Shown piece after piece: positions 50,739 through 60,832 of a stretch of 64,000 nucleotides of DNA. The stretch lies in contig PDUC01000040.1 in the NCBI GenBank assembly GCA_002747255.1, positions 1 through 64,000 of the forward strand, read 5' to 3'. The notes beneath the pieces are model-generated. The model did not search any database. It worked only from the letters and a program-made list of their open reading frames with translations, and was not told the DNA's origin. This DNA is from Acidobacteriota bacterium. GTDB taxonomy: Bacteria; Acidobacteriota; Holophagae; Acanthopleuribacterales; Acanthopleuribacteraceae. Position numbers and translations under genes: made by a program. Position 1 is the stretch's first letter. Each line of letters opens with the position of its first letter.

Positions 50739-52651
50739 TGCAGTCCATTGAAGCGTTCCTGAAACTCAATGAAAAAAAAGAGCTAGTCCGTTTTTCAACC
50801 GCGGGAAGTGTGGATGATGGCAAATCAACCCTGATCGGGCGACTGTTACACGATTCAAAGTGCATCTATGAAGACCAACTCTCCTCCATCAAAAAAGCAT
50901 CCAAAAACAGGGATATCCCCATTGATTTTGCACTGCTGACAGACGGTCTGAAAGCGGAACGAGAACAGGGCATCACCATCGATGTGGCTTACCGCTACTT
51001 CTCCACCAGTAAGCGAAAATACATCATCGCCGACACGCCGGGCCATGAGCAATACACGCGCAACATGGCCACAGGCGCTTCAACAGCGGACATGGCGGTC
51101 ATTCTGGTGGATGCGGTCAACGGTCTGCTGCCTCAATCCAAGCGACACGCCTTCATTTCAACGCTCTTACAAATCCCTCACATCATTATTGCCGTCAATA
51201 AAATGGATCTGGTGGATTATCGACAGGCGGTGTTTGATGACATCGTCAATGAGTTCACGCTGTTTGCCGAGAAGCTGCAAATCCACGATCTGCGCTTCAT
51301 ACCTATCAGCGCGCTTCACGGGGACTTTGTCGTCGATACGAAATCCGACAAGATGCCCTGGTATCAAGGACCATCACTGCTGGAATTACTGGAAACCATA
51401 CATATTCGAAGTGATAAGAACCTGATTGATTTGCGCTTTCCGGTGCAACTCGTGTCCCGGCCCGATCGCACCTTCCGCGGTTACAGCGGTCAATTGTCAT
51501 CGGGGATACTCAGAAAGGGAACGGAAATCATGGCGCTTCCCTCCATGCAGAAATCCAGAGTGAAATCCATCGTCACTTTTGACGGAGAACTGGAAGAAGC
51601 CCGTCCGGGACAGGCAATCACCATTACCCTGGAAGACGAAAGAGATATCAGCCGGGGCGATATGCTGGTTCATCCGGACAACCGCCCGCTTTTCTCCAGG
51701 AGATTCGAGGCCATGCTGGTGTGGATGGACGAAGAGGCACTCGATCCCGATCAAAACAACGCGTTTTTACTCAAAACAAATGCCAGAACCGTCTCTGTTT
51801 CTTTGGATCAGGTGCGCTATGTGGTCAATGTCAACACGTTGAGCAAGGAAAACGCCAACCAGCTTCAGTTAAATGAAATAGGCCGAATTGTTTTTACCTC
51901 CAATGAGCTGCTGTTTCTGGACTCGTACCAAAGAAACCGGGCCAATGGTCAGTTCATCCTCATATCGGCTCAAACTCATAAAACCGTCGCGGCAGGTATG
52001 ATAATTCACCGTGAAAAGCAGGATCGATTACCCGTCAACATATCCGTTCAAGCCGATGAACTGTTGTCCAGGCGCAACATTCACTCAAAGATTTCCCGTG
52101 ATATGAGAGCATCGAAGAACAGACACAGGGCATTCACACTTTGGTTTACAGGCCTGCTCTCATCAGGGAAAACCGATTGCGCTGTGGAACTGGAGCGGCA
52201 CCTTTTCGAAAAGGGCTACCAGGTTAAACTTCTCTCAGGCGGTCAGGTTAGAAAAGGGCTGTGTAGAGATCTTGGTTTTTCATCTGAAGATTCCGCCGAA
52301 CACCTCAGGAGAGTAGCCGAAACAGCAAAAATATTGAATGAAGCGGGAATCATTGTGATTGCATCGTTTATTTCACCGGTTCAAAAAACAAGAGAATCCA
52401 TAAAAAAGATCATAGGAAAAGAATGCTTCTATGAAGTTCACTTCAATGCCTCTGTCAGTTGGTGCGAACAGCACGACCAAACCGGGCTCTACGAAGCCGC
52501 CAGAAAAGACCCCAACCTCAACCTGGCCGGGGTCACCTTTCCCTACGAAGAACCATTAAAACCCGACTTGACACTCAACCCGGAACAAAACAACAATCAA
52601 TCCGAATGGATCAAAAAACTAATGACCTTCTTCCCGCCTTTGGACGCGTAA
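50738..52651 (+). CDS. cysN: CysN GTPase fused to a degenerate APS kinase domain
   Basis: This 637-residue protein has CysN, the GTP-binding subunit of ATP sulfurylase (GSVDDGKST at 23-31, DTPGHEQYTRNMATGAS, NKMDLVD), through about residue 455. A CysC-like APS kinase domain follows (about 463-625). In that second domain the Walker A reads GLLSSGKT and the usual DGDN is SGGQ (500-503); the DRxENIRR and KARAG motifs are also altered. The kinase half is therefore probably inactive, leaving the separate membrane CysC as the working APS kinase. AAGGAGGG precedes the start. Confidence 0.9.
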   Translation: MQSIEAFLKLNEKKELVRFSTAGSVDDGKSTLIGRLLHDSKCIYEDQLSSIKKASKNRDIPIDFALLTDGLKAEREQGITIDVAYRYFSTSKRKYIIADTPGHEQYTRNMATGASTADMAVILVDAVNGLLPQSKRHAFISTLLQIPHIIIAVNKMDLVDYRQAVFDDIVNEFTLFAEKLQIHDLRFIPISALHGDFVVDTKSDKMPWYQGPSLLELLETIHIRSDKNLIDLRFPVQLVSRPDRTFRGYSGQLSSGILRKGTEIMALPSMQKSRVKSIVTFDGELEEARPGQAITITLEDERDISRGDMLVHPDNRPLFSRRFEAMLVWMDEEALDPDQNNAFLLKTNARTVSVSLDQVRYVVNVNTLSKENANQLQLNEIGRIVFTSNELLFLDSYQRNRANGQFILISAQTHKTVAAGMIIHREKQDRLPVNISVQADELLSRRNIHSKISRDMRASKNRHRAFTLWFTGLLSSGKTDCAVELERHLFEKGYQVKLLSGGQVRKGLCRDLGFSSEDSAEHLRRVAETAKILNEAGIIVIASFISPVQKTRESIKKIIGKECFYEVHFNASVSWCEQHDQTGLYEAARKDPNLNLAGVTFPYEEPLKPDLTLNPEQNNNQSEWIKKLMTFFPPLDA

Positions 52652-52789
52652 GAGGAATCTCAGTACAAATTCTCCAGTTTCCTGCTGGGGAGTTAAAAAA
52701 GACGCATGGAAACGGTAAAAGCCCAAAACACAACAAGATTTCCGCCTGATTCAGTGCAAAGCGAATCCTGCAGGCAGACTGGAACAACC

Positions 52790-53923
52790 ATGAAACTGGC
52801 TATTATTTCACATACTGAACACTATAGAGACCAAAATGGTCAGATCGTTGGTCTTGCCTCAACATTACGTGAAATTAACTATCTAAGCAAGGTGTTCAGC
52901 CAAATAGTTCATCTCGCTCCTCTTTACGCCGGACCACCGCCAAAGCACTCGCTTTCCTATGCAAGTAGCAAAATCAAATTTGTAGCACTCAAACCTGCTG
53001 GAGGATCCTCCATTTACCAAAAAATCAAAATTCTGGCGGTAGCTCCATCTAACTTGAATACCATTAGAAAGGAAATCAAACATGTGAATTTTATTCAGTT
53101 CAGAAGTCCCACAGCCATGGGGCTCTATGTTTTGCCATTCCTGAAATTCTTTAACTTAAAGCCCTATTGGGTGAAATACGCTGGCAACTGGACACAGAAA
53201 AGCCCCCCTTGGTCGTATGCGTTACAAAGATGGTGGCTGAAAAATATAACTCACGCCAAAGTAACGATCAATGGCCACTGGAACGGTTTAAAACCCAATT
53301 TCTACAGCTTTGAAAACCCCTGTCTGTCCAATGAAGAACTATCAGCAGCCATAAAAGTCAGTCAGTCAAAGCAATTTTCCGAAAAAATTAATTTACTTTT
53401 TGTTGGCAGGCTGGACGATGCCAAAGGAGTACACCATATTTTCAACGCAATCACACAATTGAAAACAGCCGACCGAATTGCAAAGCTTTATCTTGTGGGT
53501 GATTCAACCAATAAAGAGAAATACACGCCTCTGGCAAGCAAATCAAAAGTTGCTGTTGAATTCTTGGGATACCTTTCAAGAGCAGAAATCAACACGTATT
53601 ACTCCATGTCTCACTTTTTGCTCTTACCAAGTGCTTCAGAGGGATTCCCAAAAGTCATTGCAGAAGCAGCGGCCTTTGGCTGCATTCCCGTAGTGAGTAA
53701 AATTTCCTGCATACCTCAATACATCCAGCATGGGGAAAATGGTTTCCTTCTCAACAAGCCTTATGACAAAGAGCTTCTTCAGGTACTGCAAGAAATACAA
53801 GAACTGAGTGCAGCAGAACTCCGCAGCATTTCAAATAAAGCAAAAAAACTATCGGGGGACTTTACTTATGCCCGCTACTGCAAGAGGCTGGTTACAGAAA
53901 TTTGCATATCTTCCAAAAGTTAA
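52790..53923 (+). CDS. Glycosyltransferase family 4
   Basis: This 377-residue protein has a GT-B fold, with an N-terminal Rossmann-like domain and a C-terminal nucleotide-sugar domain marked by NLLFVGRLDDAKGVHHIF and PSASEGFPKVIAEAAAFG. It is a retaining glycosyltransferase of the GT4 family. The frame is open from 52706, but the ATG at 52790 gives the normal start (MKLAIISHTEH). Donor and acceptor are unknown. It may be co-transcribed with cysN, 138 bases upstream, and converges on the next gene. Confidence 0.85.
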   Translation: MKLAIISHTEHYRDQNGQIVGLASTLREINYLSKVFSQIVHLAPLYAGPPPKHSLSYASSKIKFVALKPAGGSSIYQKIKILAVAPSNLNTIRKEIKHVNFIQFRSPTAMGLYVLPFLKFFNLKPYWVKYAGNWTQKSPPWSYALQRWWLKNITHAKVTINGHWNGLKPNFYSFENPCLSNEELSAAIKVSQSKQFSEKINLLFVGRLDDAKGVHHIFNAITQLKTADRIAKLYLVGDSTNKEKYTPLASKSKVAVEFLGYLSRAEINTYYSMSHFLLLPSASEGFPKVIAEAAAFGCIPVVSKISCIPQYIQHGENGFLLNKPYDKELLQVLQEIQELSAAELRSISNKAKKLSGDFTYARYCKRLVTEICISSKS

Positions 53924-53941
53924 CCTGAAAACAGTTCACAC

Positions 53942-55270
53942 TTACAGTTGGCTAACTTTTGGCCCTTCTTTAAGCATCTTTGTTGATATGCGCCAAGATC
54001 TGGAAACGAGAATTAAAAGGACAGGCAGAAAAAGAACGCTGAAAAACAAGCTGGAGAGCATGGCAGACTTTCGCCCCTTTAAACGATAGGGTGTAAGCGA
54101 AAGAGGGACAGATATCAACAACATATTGATAACATCCCTGGCCTTGAAATATCGCCTGTAAAAATACAAGACACTTGGAACCGGCCTTGGAGCCAAGAGC
54201 TTTTTAGGTCTCAACCCATCCCATGTTCCATGTGCTCGGAGACCTCCCATGCTGACTTTTAAGTGCACTCTGGCAGCACGAGGGTTGGAAACACTTCTAA
54301 AACCATTCATATAAGCCCTCATGCCAAATTCACCATCACCTTGTCTCATTTTTTCAAATTGACGGTCAAATAACCCCGTTTTTTTAAAAACTGATTTCTT
54401 GACCATCGCATTTCCAGAATCAAATTGGTCAGCCCATCTAAAAAAACGATAGTTTGCGGGAATGGGTGCACCCACAGCTGAAAGTGACACGCCAGCAGAA
54501 ATATCTGCTTCAAAGTACTCCAAGGCTTTTAGATGTTGAAAAATCCAATCGGGTTTCACCCTGGAATCGTCGTCAAAAAACAAGAGAAAAGAGCCCCTGC
54601 TTTCCCTAATAGCACGATTCCGCGCTTTCCAGAGTTGTTTTTCTCGCTGATAGATCACTCTCATATTCAAGTCAAATTCACTGTAGAAGGTTTCCTGAAA
54701 AGGCTCGCTTTGATCAACTACAATCACTTCAAAATTCTTATAGTCTTGTTTTTCTAAATCACGAAGAACATCAGCTAAATACGGATATCGATTCAAGGTG
54801 GGGATAATAACAGACACTAGAGGCTCATCCATTGCCATGGTTGATTGAAATGCATCGTAATCAGGATATATTTTCGGGTTATTGCCTATTCCCTGATAGG
54901 GCACTTTCACAGTTCTTAAAAAAGCAGCGAACTCTTTTACAGGGTTCTTAAATGCTAAAAGGCGGCGGAAAAGATAATACCAAACCCATGGCTTCTTAAA
55001 ATATTTTCTCCCAAATCGATATTCATCATACGGATTCAACACCTGATGGCTCACGTCTCTCTCTCCATCTGAAACATGCATAACTCCGTTTTGCCACGAG
55101 GCATAACCATAATCCCACTTCCGGGCTCTTGGATCTTCGTATTCGCTATCAAGTTCTCCAGGCTTCAAACTCTCTACCGTTAATGAAAAGCAAGTTGGTT
55201 TATTCCCAGCCGATGAGCTTTCAAGAGAAAACATCCAGGTCGGCTTTATTTTTTTTAAAAAATCAAACAT
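53942..55270 (-). CDS. Glycosyltransferase family 2 (with N-terminal extension)
   Basis: This 442-residue protein has a GT2 domain from about 147 (VSVIIPTLNRYPYLADVLRD, VDQSEP, LFFDDDSRVKPDW) preceded by about 145 residues of unrecognised sequence. The C-terminus is basic with a hydrophobic helix. GT2 enzymes build polysaccharides or decorate lipids. It is the only leftward gene in this part of the locus and has its own start after AGGTGAAAG. Its role in the exopolysaccharide pathway is inferred from location. Confidence 0.85.
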   Translation of the reverse strand: MFDFLKKIKPTWMFSLESSSAGNKPTCFSLTVESLKPGELDSEYEDPRARKWDYGYASWQNGVMHVSDGERDVSHQVLNPYDEYRFGRKYFKKPWVWYYLFRRLLAFKNPVKEFAAFLRTVKVPYQGIGNNPKIYPDYDAFQSTMAMDEPLVSVIIPTLNRYPYLADVLRDLEKQDYKNFEVIVVDQSEPFQETFYSEFDLNMRVIYQREKQLWKARNRAIRESRGSFLLFFDDDSRVKPDWIFQHLKALEYFEADISAGVSLSAVGAPIPANYRFFRWADQFDSGNAMVKKSVFKKTGLFDRQFEKMRQGDGEFGMRAYMNGFRSVSNPRAARVHLKVSMGGLRAHGTWDGLRPKKLLAPRPVPSVLYFYRRYFKARDVINMLLISVPLSLTPYRLKGRKSAMLSSLFFSVLFLPVLLILVSRSWRISTKMLKEGPKVSQL

Positions 55271-55505
55271 ATTATACTTTCACCTGTTTTAAAACCGTGA
55301 AGCCCAATTCTGTCCTCCTGTTTCAGCGGCGTTTTTTATCGCGGAAAACTTGCAAACAACTCCATTGCTTTATTGTATTTCAATTCGAGGCTTTCTATCC
55401 AGTACTCAATAAGAAAACCGAAATAAAACGATTCCATAAACACGAGCGCATGGTACAGGGTAAGTTTTTCTTGCTCTCTAAAATAAATTGAGACATATTA
55501 GCAAC

Positions 55506-56705
55506 ATGAAAGGATGCATCGCGATCTACTCTGGAGTCATTCCCTCAACCACTTTTATTGAACAACTCATCGAAGGTGTAGCAAACCAAGGCAAGACTGT
55601 TTTATTAGTGGGTAAAAAGAAAGGTCAGGTTCAATACAAGAGTTCATTGATCAAAGTTATCACACTTCCCAAAAACAACCTTGCTGGTTTGCCCATCCTG
55701 TTGTATCGCCTCTTTTTACTTCTGGTCAAGAAGCCTGTGGGCATGGTTTCACTTATTTCATTAATTCAACTGGGACCCAAAAAAATAACCAAAATGATTC
55801 ACTTCCTAAATCGTTCGCTCCCTTTTTTGTTAACCACTCCAGATATCATACACGTCCAATGGGCGCATGATGTTTGCTTTTTTGTTGAACTTAAAAAGGT
55901 TATCGATTTTAAATTGCTGGTTAGTTTCAGGGGAACACAAATTACAACAAAACCGGTTGTTTACGATTATTGGGCTGAAGCATATAAAAAATGCTTTCCA
56001 TATGTTGACGGTTTTCATGCCGTATCTGAGGCGATTTCCAGGGAAGGGGAAAAGTACGGTGCTGCCAAAGACAAAACCGTCATTATAAAACCCGCAGTCA
56101 AAGAACACCTGATCGCACAAAAGCAAACGCCCCCAATTAACAAAAACCAAACGACAAAGCTTATTTCAGTTGGTCGAAAACACTGGAAAAAAGGGTATCG
56201 TACAACCCTCGATGCATGTTACTTGTTAAAGCAAAAGAAATTCGACTTTTCTTACTCTATAATTATCGGCAAACCAAGCGAAGAACTGCTTTATCAGGTC
56301 AAAGACCTGGGACTGGAAAATCACGTCACCTTTCACACTAACCTTCCCCACAGTGACGTCCTGGATCTCATAAAGGAGGCCGATATAATGTTGCTTCCAA
56401 GCCTGGAGGAGGGAATTGCAAATGTGGTTCTCGAGAGCATGGCATTGGGAACCCCCGTTATTTCAACAAATTGTGGAGGGATGGGAGAAGTAATCAGACA
56501 TAAAGAAAACGGCTTCTTAGTACCACTTTGTTCACCCCGTGCTTTTGTTGATTGCATTGAGTTATGGGCTTCTGAAGGCATTCCGTTCAAAAGAACACTT
56601 CTGGAAAACGCAGCTGCCACCATTAAAACAGCCTTTTCATCTACAAAACAAATAGAGCGATTTAACTCCTGGTATAATTGTTTTTTCAAGGCAGGCAGGT
56701 TGTAA
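55506..56705 (+). CDS. Glycosyltransferase family 4
   Basis: This protein of about 399 residues has a GT-B fold with TTKLISVGRKHWKKGYRTTL and the C-terminal LPSLEEGIANVVLESMALGTPV donor-site motif. A TTG at 55488 also opens the frame, but the ATG at 55506 is the better start (MKGCIAIYSGV). The next frame begins three bases after its stop. Its sugar specificity is unknown. Confidence 0.85.
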   Translation: MKGCIAIYSGVIPSTTFIEQLIEGVANQGKTVLLVGKKKGQVQYKSSLIKVITLPKNNLAGLPILLYRLFLLLVKKPVGMVSLISLIQLGPKKITKMIHFLNRSLPFLLTTPDIIHVQWAHDVCFFVELKKVIDFKLLVSFRGTQITTKPVVYDYWAEAYKKCFPYVDGFHAVSEAISREGEKYGAAKDKTVIIKPAVKEHLIAQKQTPPINKNQTTKLISVGRKHWKKGYRTTLDACYLLKQKKFDFSYSIIIGKPSEELLYQVKDLGLENHVTFHTNLPHSDVLDLIKEADIMLLPSLEEGIANVVLESMALGTPVISTNCGGMGEVIRHKENGFLVPLCSPRAFVDCIELWASEGIPFKRTLLENAAATIKTAFSSTKQIERFNSWYNCFFKAGRL

Positions 56706-56708
56706 TCA

Positions 56709-57239
56709 ATGTGTGGGCTATTTGGTGAATTTGGTAAAAAGCAACCACTGTTGGTTACTGGTTCTTTTATGGCATTAAACGATGAATCAACAAGGCTGGG
56801 TCATGTGAGACATGCAGAATTCTATGGGATGATGCAAAAGACCCTTTTCAAGGTTGATCGAGCAAGTATGGCTAATTCCCTGGAGGTTCGGGTACCGTTG
56901 CTAAAAAAAAGCGTTATAGAGAGTTCGCTACAATTAAGTCCATACTTGAGTTGCAATCCAAATAAAAAAAAGGATACCTTGAAAAGTTTGCTGAGAAAAA
57001 AAGTACCATCTTCTTCTATTGACAACAGAAAGAGGGGCTTCAGTATCCCCCTCAGAGATTGGATTGATGACTCTCTCTGTGATCTATTTCGTGAGAAACT
57101 GTCAAAAACCAAGTACTTGGGAGGCAATGCACTCAACGCTGCCAGGCTTCTCGATAAACACAACAGGGGAACTCCTCAAACAGCTCTCCTGTTTTCACTA
57201 TTTTCGTTAATCTGTTGGAGGGAAGAATGGAAAAAATAA
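56709..57239 (+). pseudogene. Internally deleted asparagine synthetase (AsnB-like) remnant
   Basis: This 176-residue frame joins the first roughly 30 residues of an AsnB protein, including the N-terminal MCGLFGEF with the glutaminase Cys2, to the C-terminal part beginning near FKVDRASMANSLEVRVPLL. The glutaminase body and the SGGxDS ATP-binding loop are missing, apparently by an in-frame deletion of several hundred residues. It cannot be a working synthetase. A full-length relative lies at 62666 and a glutaminase-less one at 58354. Its end overlaps the next start. Confidence 0.75.
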
Positions 57240-58333
57240 AAATACTCTACACGATCCCCAACTTTGATACAGCAGGCAGTGGCAACGCGATGTTGAACAT
57301 CATCCAACGCCTGGATAAAGACATTTTCAGCCCTGAAATATGTTGCTTTCACCCAAGGGGCTCCTTTTTTAAAAAAGTTGAAGATGCTGGATTTCCTATC
57401 CATCTTTTCCAATACACGGCTCCTATGAAACCGCGCATAAGAGGTTTGTACAAGGTCTATCAAATTGCCAGATTTTTCAGATCCATTAAGCCGGATATCA
57501 TACACTCATTCCATTACAGTTCAGATTACTCTGAGGCTCTCGCTGCCAGACTGGCCGGTGCCAAGTGGGTTTTCACTAAAAAAAACATGAATTGGGGAGG
57601 AGCCTCGAAGAACAGTTGGAAATTAAGAAGCTTTCTGGCAAATGCAATCATTGTTCAAAATAAGGATATGATTGACGAATTCTATCCTAACTCAAACAAG
57701 ACCATGTTGATACCCACAGGGGTGGATTTAGATCAATTTAAGAAAAGCACAACAGAATCTTTTTCTGCTCGAGAATTCGATTTCCCAACGGACACTAAAA
57801 TCATCATCTCTGTTGCCAACCTTGTCCCGGTAAAAGACATAGAAACGCTCATTCATTCGTTTAATAATATACATAGCAGGCAAGAAACGCACCTTCTGAT
57901 CGTAGGCGATAACAACAATGAATATGGAGAAAAACTCAAAAAGCTGGTGAACGATTTATCATTAAATCACCGCATTACATTCACCGGAAAACGATCCGAT
58001 ATTGCATTTTTACTTGAAAGATCATACCTGTTTGTACTTCCCAGTAGAAAAGAAGGCGCACCAGTTGCCATGTTAGAAGCCATGGCGAAATCAAAGCTCG
58101 TCCTAGGCAGTCGAATACCGGGCATTAAAGATCAGTTGGCAGCTTTTCCGTTTTTACTTTTTAAAGCTGGCGACAGCCGCGAACTAACAGAAAAAATGGA
58201 ATGGGCCTTAACTCTCTCTCCCCCAGAATACCGCGAAATGACTGAAAAAATAAACCACCACGTATCGGAGTTCTACAACATCAATATTGAAGTAAAACGC
58301 CACGAGACACTCTATCACAAACTTCTCAAATAG
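57227..58333 (+). CDS. Glycosyltransferase family 4
   Basis: This 368-residue protein has a GT-B fold with IKILYTIPNFDTAGSGNAML at its start and PSRKEGAPVAMLEAMAKSK as donor-binding motif. The frame is open from a TTG at 57215, but GGAGG (57217-57221) positions the ATG at 57227. It overlaps the remnant gene by 13 bases, so it may have been translationally coupled to it before the deletion. It ends in a terminator. Confidence 0.86.
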   Translation: MEKIKILYTIPNFDTAGSGNAMLNIIQRLDKDIFSPEICCFHPRGSFFKKVEDAGFPIHLFQYTAPMKPRIRGLYKVYQIARFFRSIKPDIIHSFHYSSDYSEALAARLAGAKWVFTKKNMNWGGASKNSWKLRSFLANAIIVQNKDMIDEFYPNSNKTMLIPTGVDLDQFKKSTTESFSAREFDFPTDTKIIISVANLVPVKDIETLIHSFNNIHSRQETHLLIVGDNNNEYGEKLKKLVNDLSLNHRITFTGKRSDIAFLLERSYLFVLPSRKEGAPVAMLEAMAKSKLVLGSRIPGIKDQLAAFPFLLFKAGDSRELTEKMEWALTLSPPEYREMTEKINHHVSEFYNINIEVKRHETLYHKLLK

Positions 58334-58356
58334 AAGCGAGTCCTCGTTCTTTTTTA
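58332..58356 (+). terminator. Intrinsic terminator after the glycosyltransferase gene
   Basis: AGAAGCGAG and CTCGTTCT form an eight-base-pair stem with one bulged G, followed by a T run. It lies over the stop codon of the rightward glycosyltransferase gene and reaches the stop of the convergent leftward gene. Confidence 0.6.
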
Positions 58357-59787
58357 TTGCTGACGCTCAAAGAAAACAGCAAGAGTAAGCAGCATACTGA
58401 TCACATGAGCATAGTGCACGGAATCCTCAAATTGGAAAGCGCGATAAAATTGTTGAATTAACTGTTTGTCAACATGTTGTGTCAAGGCTCCATGATATAA
58501 GTATTGCTTGAGTTGAGCTTCATTAAACGCTCCATGAAACTGATTTTCCCAGTTACGCTGAATTAGTTTTCTGCCAAATACTTTCTCTGACGTGATTCGG
58601 CTCAACTTCCTGATAACCCTTCCTGGTAAATTTTTGAAGCTTGAAAAATCACCATAGTTATAAAGATGACAGGGTGAAAAGGCCTGCCATGGTATTTTTG
58701 CTAAAGCGGTACTTTTTCTTTTGATGTATTCAATTTGAATTTTTCTTCCAGACAGGATTTCCTCCGGAATGCGAGTAATTAACTCACAAATCTCTCGCTG
58801 GTAATAAGGCAAGAAAACAGGTCCTGCATCGGAAAAAACAGAGAGGTTCGTTGAAGTCCATCTTGGAGCCCAATGAATTGATTTAAAGGCACGAATCTTC
58901 GAACGCGCGTTTTTTATATTGATCTCTCCAGCCAGAGTTCTTATTCTCGCATGGAGATACCGATCAAAATCGCCTTCTAAGCCCCAGTGCCGCCACAAGG
59001 CTCTTCCAAGTTCACTGCCGCCTTTTTTGAGAATGCCTTTCTTTAAATAGCCTGCAATTTCCTCCTCCGGTAAACTGTCTGGAACATCAGCACCATCAAA
59101 GAGAACATCGCCCCAATGACCCAGAAGCAGAATACTGTTCCTGTTACAGATTGAATCGAGCCAGTGCTTAATAGCTATCTGTCTAGGGTGGGTAAACTCC
59201 GAAAAACAGTGGTTGAGATCAGCCAGTGTGTCAATGTGACGCCAAAGCGATTCTCTGGGTATGTTAAAACTCTCAAAAGAAAAACCTTTAACCTCAGCTA
59301 TCCGCTTACCATAAAACGGCTCATCAACACCCTTTTCAAAAGCATAAGAATAGCTGCAGACATCATGCCTGCGATCCTCGGGTATGGCAGCGGCAAGAGA
59401 GCGACTGTCAAGTCCTCCAGACAAGGGCAGAATGATTCTTTTTTTAGCGATCGCCCTGGCAACCAAACTGTCAAAAATACTTTCAAAAAGGTCTGTAGCC
59501 CTTTCAAGGGTTAAGTCATCCGGCTCATAAGTCCAGCTCCATGTCGGTTCTTTGTGCAGCTTGTGACCTTTGATAGTGTACCTTGTGGCTGGGGCAAGTG
59601 TTTTCAATTCCCGGAAAAAAGTCGTATCACCCAGAAAAAAGCCACAGGCAGCAAAAACACATATGGACTCATAATCAAGTTGATAGTGAGGTTCCGGATA
59701 CCACTCTGTAAAGCAATGCTTGTTTGAGTCATAATACCTTGCATCCAAAGGTATGATATCAGTTGAAAACTGGTTGATACTTTTCAT
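58354..59787 (-). CDS. Asparagine-synthetase-like protein lacking the glutaminase cysteine
   Basis: This 477-residue protein has the AsnB synthetase domain with the PP-loop LSGGLDSRSLAAA (SGGLDS at 123-128) and matches over its C-terminal half. The N-terminal 110 residues resemble only the last part of the class II glutamine amidotransferase fold (FFRELKTLAPATRYTI). There is no Met-Cys start, so it cannot hydrolyse glutamine. It may use free ammonia or another amine donor to amidate a sugar or lipid acid in the locus. It ends the leftward operon with the transferase and glycosyltransferase. Confidence 0.82.
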   Translation of the reverse strand: MKSINQFSTDIIPLDARYYDSNKHCFTEWYPEPHYQLDYESICVFAACGFFLGDTTFFRELKTLAPATRYTIKGHKLHKEPTWSWTYEPDDLTLERATDLFESIFDSLVARAIAKKRIILPLSGGLDSRSLAAAIPEDRRHDVCSYSYAFEKGVDEPFYGKRIAEVKGFSFESFNIPRESLWRHIDTLADLNHCFSEFTHPRQIAIKHWLDSICNRNSILLLGHWGDVLFDGADVPDSLPEEEIAGYLKKGILKKGGSELGRALWRHWGLEGDFDRYLHARIRTLAGEINIKNARSKIRAFKSIHWAPRWTSTNLSVFSDAGPVFLPYYQREICELITRIPEEILSGRKIQIEYIKRKSTALAKIPWQAFSPCHLYNYGDFSSFKNLPGRVIRKLSRITSEKVFGRKLIQRNWENQFHGAFNEAQLKQYLYHGALTQHVDKQLIQQFYRAFQFEDSVHYAHVISMLLTLAVFFERQQ

Positions 59788-59797
59788 TGTTCTAGCG

Positions 59798-60832
59798 TTA
59801 CGACTTGTTCTTCGCCCTTAAAGGCGTCAACAATCCCGCAAGAACACCAAACCCCCAGGAATGGTGAACCAATGCAATGATTAACGGGAAAAGCATGAAA
59901 TTCAACTTGTGTTTCAATTGAACGTGAATAGTAGCTATCGCCAGAAAAAGAGAATACAACAAAAGAATCAAACAAAAGCCATTAAACGCGGCAGTGAAAA
60001 AGAAGCTCAACACCAAGCCCAATAATTCACAGAAAACAAAGACAGGAGGAACCAAATGCCTCAGCTTTAAACTCGCTGGATGAATATGAAGAACTCTACC
60101 CTTAAACAAACCGTACTGAAAAAACTGTTTGGTTAGCTTTTTAAGATTGCTGCGTGCATAGTAGTTTGATTTTATGTCAGATGAAAGAAAAATTCTGCCG
60201 CCATTTCGCCGAATTCGATAGTTCAACTCGTAATCTTGATGACGAATGAGTCTTTCATCAAACAATCCGGCATCAATTAGCACCTGTTTTTTGAAAGTTC
60301 CAAACGGCACTGTATCTGTAAACTGGGATACCTTGGATGTCCTGAACGCGGAATTTCCAACGCCATATGGCGTACTCATGGCAATTGCTATAGTCTGTGA
60401 TAGTGAGTCAGAACCTATCGTTTCTATAGGACCTCCAACTACATCCGCTCCTGTTTCTTGCATAACCTCTATACTCTTTATAAGATACGATGGATGGATA
60501 AGTGCGTGCCCATCTATTCTGGCTATAATATCTCCCTTGCTCTTTTTTATACCCATATTCATGGCAGTGGGCACAATGCGTTTGGGATTATTAAAAAGCG
60601 ATATCTCCGGGTGTTGCAAGCCCATTTCCTGACGTTGATTGATAAGATCCCTCACAAGAGCCTGAGTTCCATCATCAGACTGGCCATCAACAACCAGTAT
60701 TTCATAGCAATCGTTGGGATAGTCCTGATTCAAAACCGCTTCCAGTACACGATGAATGAAGGCCATTTCATTTCTTACAGGAATGACAACAGAAATAAAG
60801 GGGGTACAACATACCTTTTCTTTCAACTTCAT
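59798..60832 (-). CDS. Glycosyltransferase family 2 (ExoA-like) with C-terminal membrane segments
   Basis: This 344-residue protein has a GT2 domain (ISVVIPVRNEMAFIHRVLEA, DGQSDDGTQ, ARIDGHALIHPSYL) and two or three membrane helices at about 240-325. This resembles ExoA-type enzymes that build lipid-linked repeat units in exopolysaccharide synthesis. It overlaps the upstream gene stop by four bases and precedes the AsnB-like gene by ten, forming one leftward operon with the initiating transferase. Confidence 0.88.
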   Translation of the reverse strand: MKLKEKVCCTPFISVVIPVRNEMAFIHRVLEAVLNQDYPNDCYEILVVDGQSDDGTQALVRDLINQRQEMGLQHPEISLFNNPKRIVPTAMNMGIKKSKGDIIARIDGHALIHPSYLIKSIEVMQETGADVVGGPIETIGSDSLSQTIAIAMSTPYGVGNSAFRTSKVSQFTDTVPFGTFKKQVLIDAGLFDERLIRHQDYELNYRIRRNGGRIFLSSDIKSNYYARSNLKKLTKQFFQYGLFKGRVLHIHPASLKLRHLVPPVFVFCELLGLVLSFFFTAAFNGFCLILLLYSLFLAIATIHVQLKHKLNFMLFPLIIALVHHSWGFGVLAGLLTPLRAKNKS

